From JAIYDJ01 sp031400505 (GTDB lineage: Bacteria; Pseudomonadota; Alphaproteobacteria; Rhodobacterales; Rhodobacteraceae): 27,437 nt of DNA. The notes below the pieces were generated by a model, which saw nothing but the letters and a program-made list of their open reading frames with translations, did not search any database and was not told where the DNA came from. This document shows, in pieces, positions 23,484-27,437 of this stretch (position 1 is the stretch's first letter; each line of letters starts with the position of its first letter). Where the stretch lies: contig JANNPZ010000025.1 of the NCBI GenBank assembly GCA_031400505.1, positions 1 through 27,437 of the forward strand, given 5' to 3'. The translations under genes and the position numbers were made by a program.

Positions 23484-24613
23484 CACACGGCCACCGCGTC
23501 GCGCCGCAACAACCACCCGCCCGGCAGCGCGAAGGCTGCCAGCGTGCCGATGCCCAGCATTGTGAGGCCAAGGACGAAGAACCACCCCGCCACCGGCACG
23601 AGCCAGGCCAGCCCCGCGACAAAGGCCCCAAGGCAGGCCAGCGCGAACTTGCCCGGCAACGCCTCGGGCATGATCCGCCCCATGGCCAGCCAAAGCCCAA
23701 CACCCAGCACATAAGACCCCAGCGCGTACCCGGCAAAGACTGCGACCATCGTCAGCATCAGCATGCCGGGCAACAGGAACACCCTGATGATCGTCAGCAT
23801 CAGCACAAAGCCCGATCCCGCCAGCGCGGAAGTCACCAGAAACCCCGACCAGATCGCCCGGCCCGGATGCGCCAAAGCGAGCTCGCGCCAGTTCTGCACG
23901 GCCTTTGGCGCCACCGCAATGACCATCGCGGCGATCAGGCCCGAGATCAGGACGCCCACCAGAAAGCCGGCGACGACCTGCCACAGCGAAGGCCGCATCG
24001 GCATCACGCGGGGACGGTCCATTTCGTCAAAACGCTCCATCGTCTCGATCTTCACCTGCGCAGCCGGTGCGACCGTTTCGGGCACCTTGATGCTGGCGGG
24101 ATCCTTGGCATAGATCGTCAACGCACCGCCGACCTTGGCCCCTGGTCCGAAAACGATGTCATCAGCCACCAGTACCGCGTCGCCGGTGATCATGCCCTGC
24201 AATGTGATGTCCTGCCCGGTGACCAGCGCATAGCCACCCACATCTGCGACGGTCACCTCGGACCCCGCTGCGCGCAGGTTGCCGGTGACGGACCCCAGCC
24301 TCAGTTCAAAACCAGTGACCGAGGCATCGCCGCCGACCGCTGCTGTCACGTCCACCGAATACCCCACCGCGAAGAGGTCGCCTGCGACAGGAGCCTCGAC
24401 CGCGACACGCCGCCCTGCAAGATGTACCGATCCGCCGACGGCGGAGGCAACCGTGACGCGGTTGCCTGCAAGGAAAAGATCAGCCACTCCCGGCCCCTCG
24501 AAGCGGACCGTAGACCCAGCCTCATATCGATCCTGGGCGATGGTCAGAACCGAAGGGTCGGCATGGGCCTGTGATGCCAGTAGGCAAAGCGAAACGGTCA
24601 GGGCGCGAAGCAT
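23483..24613 (-). CDS. Polymer-forming (bactofilin-like) beta-helix protein fused to membrane helices
   Basis: 376 residues. AAAGGA precedes the ATG by 6 bases. A signal peptide (LRALTVSLCLLASQAHA) leads to about 150 residues of short repeated strands: AGSTVRFEG, AGNRVTVASAVGGSVHLAGRRV, GDLFAVGYSVDV, GGDASVTGFEL. The pattern of small right-handed beta-helix turns is seen in polymer-forming or bactofilin-like proteins. After a linker there are five or six hydrophobic helices (about 210-370), so the helix faces the periplasm and the tail is in the inner membrane. It is first of four genes joined by overlaps. The role is unknown; an envelope scaffold is the natural guess. Confidence 0.82.
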   Translation of the reverse strand: MLRALTVSLCLLASQAHADPSVLTIAQDRYEAGSTVRFEGPGVADLFLAGNRVTVASAVGGSVHLAGRRVAVEAPVAGDLFAVGYSVDVTAAVGGDASVTGFELRLGSVTGNLRAAGSEVTVADVGGYALVTGQDITLQGMITGDAVLVADDIVFGPGAKVGGALTIYAKDPASIKVPETVAPAAQVKIETMERFDEMDRPRVMPMRPSLWQVVAGFLVGVLISGLIAAMVIAVAPKAVQNWRELALAHPGRAIWSGFLVTSALAGSGFVLMLTIIRVFLLPGMLMLTMVAVFAGYALGSYVLGVGLWLAMGRIMPEALPGKFALACLGAFVAGLAWLVPVAGWFFVLGLTMLGIGTLAAFALPGGWLLRRDAVAV

Positions 24614-24667
24614 GATGATATCCTTTCAGGATAGACGCCATCCTGCACCGGCAGCCCGCCTTTGGCC

Positions 24668-24681
24668 CTGACCTGCATCAA
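24668..24681 (-). promoter_or_regulatory. FNR/FnrL-type box before the four-gene operon
   Basis: Plus strand CTGACCTGCATCAA fits TTGAC-N4-ATCAA but for the first base, the same single deviation as the box at 14871. It lies 55-68 bases before the ATG of the polymer-forming protein, close to the -41.5 position expected for activation if transcription starts about 20 bases before the ATG. Oxygen-responsive control of the operon is inferred. Confidence 0.55.
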
Positions 24682-24692
24682 TACGCCGTGGA

Positions 24693-25811
24693 TCAATCGG
24701 CAAGCCGGACCGCCTGTTCGAGTACGTCCTGCATCAGGATGGTCCGGGCGCGCAAAGGCTCCTCGAACGCCGGGCTATGGGCCGAGTTCTGGAACGTGTA
24801 GAACCCTTTGATCGGTGCCTTGATCTGCGTGAAGAAGTCCTTTGCGAGGTCGTAGCTGGCGGTCAGGTCATGGCGTCCGCTCAGGAAGTATACCGGCAAA
24901 GCAAGCTCAGTGATGCTGGCTGTCAGATCGGTCCGAAGGAAGTCCTCCCACAGGAGTTTCCGGGAAAAGGCCAGTCCGCGCCAGATGTTGCGTTTTTCGG
25001 ACAGGGTGTAGGCGCTGCATTGCCACACCGGCAGAAACACTCCGCTGATGACCGACCGCATGTCGCGCGTGGTGCCGCAGCCAAGGCCGTGCATGGCTTC
25101 GTCACGAAGGCGAAGATAGGGTGCGGACAAACCCTCCGTCAGGCTGACCGGGGCGGCGTTCAACCGGCGCACCATCGCGGCATCGCCCCGCGCGAGGTAC
25201 TGGTCCAGCATCGCGTGATGGGCCGCGACTTCGGATCGCAATTGCCAGGACACTTGCCCCATGCCGACATAGGCGTGGAAAAGATCAGGTGCCGCCGCCG
25301 CGACCTGAATGCCCAGAAAGCTGCCCCAAGAATGGCCAAGAAGAATGATTCGTTCCTTGCCGAAGCGCTGACGGAGGTAGGTCACGACGGCAATTGTATC
25401 GGCAATGAGCTGCGTGACGGTCACGCTATCCGGTGCAATGCGCGGGTCAAACGACAGGCCCGCGCCGCGCTGCTACCACCAGGCGACAGTGAAGCCCTGC
25501 TCCAGCCCCGTCGGATGCGTGGCGTTCAGAAAGAACTCCGGCATGCCCGGCCCGCCGTGCAGGAACAGAAGCACCGGATTGGCGGCATCGGTGCTTTGAA
25601 TGATCATGCCCTGCCGGATACCGTTGATCTCGACAAAGACCCGTTCAGAAATGCTCCCTTCGAGATGAAGGCCTGCCGCGTCAACCAGAGGTTCGGGTTG
25701 TCCCGGACTCCAGCTCCGCAACAGGATGCCGAGACCCAGTATTGCGCCGCCAAGGATGGCCGCGCTGCCGCCGAAGATCAGGGTTCGTCGGCTATTCCGT
25801 TGCGACACCAT
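24693..25811 (-). pseudogene. Alpha/beta hydrolase (proline-iminopeptidase-like), interrupted by one TAG
   Basis: If read through, 372 residues in one unbroken frame. The first part has a membrane anchor (TLIFGGSAAILGGAILGLGIL) and HGGPG at 85-89, the oxyanion loop of the proline iminopeptidase family. Codon 113 is TAG (25473-25475) inside WW*QRGAGLSF; relatives commonly have WWEQRGAGLS or WWDQRGAGLS there, so one GAG-to-TAG change explains it. The rest holds the nucleophile GHSWG (Ser161), the acid in FLSGRHDLT and a late His in NSAHSPAFEEP. A GTG at 25424 has no ribosome site and restart would lack the oxyanion loop. Either a recent pseudogene or a sequencing error. Confidence 0.82.
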
Positions 25812-26187
25812 CGAACACCTCTGTTGATGTCAGCGCGTCGGCCTTCCGCTTTTCGACCAGCTTGTCGATGTGGTTGGGCGGGCCGTAAAGCGTGTAAAGC
25901 CGCAGCGGCTTGTCGCCAGTGTTCGTCAGATTGTGCTTGGCACCTGCGGGGACGATGATCGCGTCCCCGCCCTTGATCTTGCGGGCGACGCCGTCGATCA
26001 TCACTTCGCCTTTGCCCTTTTCGATCCGGAAGAACTGGTCATGGGTCGCGTGAGTTTCGGGGCCGATGTCCTGCCCAGAGGGCAGGGCCATCAGCACCAG
26101 TTGCAAATGATGACCGGTGTAAAGCACCTGTCGAAAGGCGGTGTTCTCTTCGGTCAGTGTTTCGATGTCGGCGACATAGCCCTTCAT
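25792..26187 (-). CDS. Cupin-domain protein
   Basis: 131 residues. The ATG at 26187 is the natural start (MKGYVADIETLTEEN); GGACGCC precedes it. Cupin motif 1 reads GPETHATHDQFFRIEKGKGEVMIDG, with two His and one Glu as likely metal ligands. Motif 2 is GGDAIIVPAGAKHNLTN with a further His. Single-domain cupins of this kind bind a metal ion and often isomerise or sense small molecules; the substrate here is unknown. It starts 32 bases after the lipoprotein stop, and its end overlaps the broken hydrolase by 20 bases, so all three are likely co-transcribed. Confidence 0.92.
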   Translation of the reverse strand: MKGYVADIETLTEENTAFRQVLYTGHHLQLVLMALPSGQDIGPETHATHDQFFRIEKGKGEVMIDGVARKIKGGDAIIVPAGAKHNLTNTGDKPLRLYTLYGPPNHIDKLVEKRKADALTSTEVFDGVATE

Positions 26188-26219
26188 GGTGGCGTCCTTT
26201 TGGTGGTGGGTGCGCAAAA

Positions 26220-26432
26220 TCAGTTGTTGCGGCATCCGGGAACATTCAGGTCGCGGCAGAAGTATCCGGCAGCGCCGCCGATGACCGCGCCCGTGACGGG
26301 ATTGCCGCCCGTCACGCCGCCGATCACAGCGCCGCCCGCCGCCCCTGCAAGGCCGCGTTGAGCGTCGCTTTCAAGGCAGCCCGACAGGCTGAAAGAGAGG
26401 GCGGCAATCAGCAGGAGGGATCTTATCGGCAT
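26220..26432 (-). CDS. Small glycine-zipper lipoprotein (70 aa)
   Basis: A 70-residue protein with a lipoprotein signal, PIRSLLLIAALSFSLSGC, where LSGC is the lipobox. The mature part is a Gly/Ala-rich zipper (GLAGAAGGAVIGGVTGGNPVTGAVIGGAAG) ending in a short tail with two Cys (FCRDLNVPGCRNN). It resembles the OsmB/YMGG-type outer-membrane glycine-zipper lipoproteins induced by stress. GGAG-like bases lie before the ATG. It is the first gene of a short minus-strand unit with the cupin. Confidence 0.85.
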   Translation of the reverse strand: MPIRSLLLIAALSFSLSGCLESDAQRGLAGAAGGAVIGGVTGGNPVTGAVIGGAAGYFCRDLNVPGCRNN

Positions 26433-26562
26433 TTCGGACTCGCTTGTTGCTAGGGGTTCAAGGGTGCCATCGGTTCGGGACACGGGATAACATCGGGCGC
26501 GGGCTGCCTCTGGCGGCATGCGCTACCATGCACCCTTGCCGGGATCGGCGTGCTGCCGCAGA

Positions 26563-27246
26563 TCAGTCCCGAAGCGCTGCCGCCAGCGGCGCCGGGGTTT
26601 CGTCACCGAGTCCGACCGACCAGCGCCAGATCGGCTTCAGCACCTCCAGTGCCAGAAGGATCAAAAGGCCGGCGAGGGGCGGAACTGCCAGATAGACAGG
26701 CTCCAGTTCTGCAAACTTGAAGATGTCTCGCGCTGGTTGCCACAGAAGGGTGACGGCCAGCAGCACACCAACGACAGGGAGCACGACGGCGAGCGCCCGG
26801 TTGGGGCGGGTGATCGCGGTCAAGATCGAGGACGACCGCGAACGATCCACCAGGATCAGCGCCACGATGCCGAAGACAAGCGAAGCAAAGGTCGTCCCGC
26901 GCAACTGATCGGTGGTCAGCCCATAGCCGGGGGCAAGGGCAAAGATCGTGGCGGTTACGGCCAGCACCAGCGCCCCCTGAACCAGACTCCACAAGATCGT
27001 GGGGCCGGAAAAGAGCGGCTCCTCCGGCTTGCGGGGTGGGCGGGACATGATGCCGTCCTCCTCGGTTTCCGCCTCGAAGACCAGTGAGCAGACTGGGTCG
27101 ATGACCATTTCAAGGAATGCGATGTGCATGGGCCCGAAGAGGATCGGCATCCCGAACAGCAGCGGCATCAGGGCCAGCCCAGCAATAGGAACGTGAACCG
27201 CCAGAATGAAGCTCATCGCCTTGCGCAGGTTGTCGTAGATGTGGCG
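26563..27246 (-). CDS. P-type cation-transporting ATPase, C-terminal membrane domain (5' part missing)
   Basis: About 228 residues of the C-terminal half of a P2-type ATPase. HIYDNLRKAMSFILAVHVPIAGLALMPLLFG is the start of transmembrane helix 5 after the phosphorylation domain. MHIAFLEMVIDPVCSLVFEAE is helix 6, with the Asp-Pro ligand pair. It is followed by the Cation_ATPase_C helices. Such pumps move Ca, Mg or other cations. The catalytic DKTGT and TGDGxND motifs should lie upstream on the minus strand, but at 27247 the sequence turns round and repeats the same gene in the plus direction. The true gene is probably intact in the cell; its 5' part is not shown here. Residues before HIYDN in the apparent frame are not genuine. 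Confidence 0.85.
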   Translation of the reverse strand, partial: RHIYDNLRKAMSFILAVHVPIAGLALMPLLFGMPILFGPMHIAFLEMVIDPVCSLVFEAETEEDGIMSRPPRKPEEPLFSGPTILWSLVQGALVLAVTATIFALAPGYGLTTDQLRGTTFASLVFGIVALILVDRSRSSSILTAITRPNRALAVVLPVVGVLLAVTLLWQPARDIFKFAELEPVYLAVPPLAGLLILLALEVLKPIWRWSVGLGDETPAPLAAALRD

Positions 27247-27437
27247 GGCGCGGCACCGATGTGGCACGCGAGGCGGCCAGCATCGTGCTGCTGGACGACG
27301 ATTTCGGCTCCATCGTCACCACCATCCGCCTTGGCCGCCACATCTACGACAACCTGCGCAAGGCGATGAGCTTCATTCTGGCGGTTCACGTTCCTATTGC
27401 TGGGCTGGCCCTGATGCCGCTGCTGTTCGGGATGCCG
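27145..27437. repeat. Inverted repeat: 103-bp arms around an 87-bp spacer at the window end
   Basis: Bases 27145-27247 are the exact reverse complement of 27335-27437, with no mismatch seen. The spacer 27248-27334 contains the next upstream part of the same ATPase gene in plus orientation. The right arm runs to the last base, so its full length is unknown. The turn occurs in a short GGCGG shared by both strands. This is the shape of a fold-back chimera at a contig end. Confidence 0.95.
27243..27437 (+). CDS. P-type ATPase fragment in opposite orientation (fold-back copy)
   Basis: 65 codons run off the window. GGRGTDVAREAASIVLLDDDFGSIV and TTIRLGRHIYDNLRKAMSF are the segment just after the TGDGxND motif of P2-type ATPases, continuing into helix 5 and ending LLFGMP. 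It overlaps in sequence with the minus-strand copy from RHIYDN onward and supplies the preceding residues that copy lacks. Together they reconstruct one normal gene, which argues that this is the same gene read backwards, not a second pump. Confidence 0.8.

Noticed and set aside
550..25475. Genetic code change with TAG read as an amino acid
   Set aside because: The SARP-like gene and the 240-aa gene end naturally at TAG, and the interrupted genes also carry other decay (frameshift, missing halves), except the hydrolase.
25473..25811. The 112-codon piece before the TAG as a separate small protein
   Set aside because: It contains only the anchor and oxyanion loop of a hydrolase whose remaining fold continues in the same frame after the stop.
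1..27437. Search for CRISPR arrays and rRNA genes
   Set aside because: No regularly spaced repeat of 20-40 bases and no rRNA-like stretch was seen on reading through.
27243..27437. A second, separate cation ATPase gene in plus orientation
   Set aside because: Its last 103 bases are identical to the minus-strand gene and its first part is exactly what that gene lacks, so it is the same gene folded back.

Overview
The window looks like a chromosome segment of an alphaproteobacterium, most likely of the Rhodobacter/Paracoccus group (Rhodobacterales). The evidence is high GC throughout, tightly packed operons with many ATGA start/stop overlaps, FnrL-type sites, and stress families common in that group (DUF1194, DUF883, DUF3309, DUF6064, DUF6544, FMN-binding Acg-like oxidoreductase). 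This is inferred from gene content and style; no marker gene allows a species call.

Region 1 (1-12952) reads as a genomic island or its remains. It opens with the C-terminal end of a tyrosine integrase and a broken serine recombinase. It closes with an IS110-like scrap and the 3' half of an initiator tRNA-Met gene, the usual scar of tRNA-directed integration. Between them lie a small unknown gene, a secreted DUF1194 (vWA-like) protein, a PLP-dependent histidine-decarboxylase-like enzyme followed directly by a decayed LysE-type exporter, and a SARP/BTAD-TPR regulator. Convergent to the regulator is a compact minus-strand operon: YcaO-like protein, animal-type haem peroxidase, unknown 240-aa protein. 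A small secreted four-cysteine protein lies upstream of that operon. An ethanolamine-type APC permease overlapped by an EamA exporter completes the set. Two intergenic spacers near the YcaO operon carry heptamer direct repeats in 11-bp phase, the geometry that SARP regulators bind. The YcaO/peroxidase/unknown-protein set under a SARP-like regulator is the best candidate for an undescribed system.

Region 2 (12953-27437) looks like resident chromosome carrying an oxygen-limitation or envelope-stress locus. It holds a CbpA/DnaJ-like chaperone divergent from a three-gene MacAB/LolCDE-type ABC exporter, with a near-consensus FNR box between them. Next come a DUF1269-like membrane protein and a minus-strand group DUF883 - membrane protein - DUF3309 - DUF6544; a 26-bp sequence block is shared by the upstream regions of these two units. 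A minus-strand operon of four genes joined by start/stop overlaps follows: polymer-forming-type membrane protein, Acg-like oxidoreductase, DUF6064, alpha/beta hydrolase. It has a second FNR-like box in its promoter region. Last are a glycine-zipper lipoprotein, a cupin, an alpha/beta hydrolase interrupted by one amber codon, and the C-terminal part of a P-type cation ATPase.

The right end is abnormal. The ATPase gene folds back on itself: an identical 103-bp inverted repeat separated by 87 bp runs to the last base. This is most easily explained as an assembly or library chimera at a contig edge, though a real inversion is possible. All in-frame breaks noticed in pseudogenes here are TAG codons, but TAG is also used as a normal stop, so ordinary gene decay is the preferred reading.
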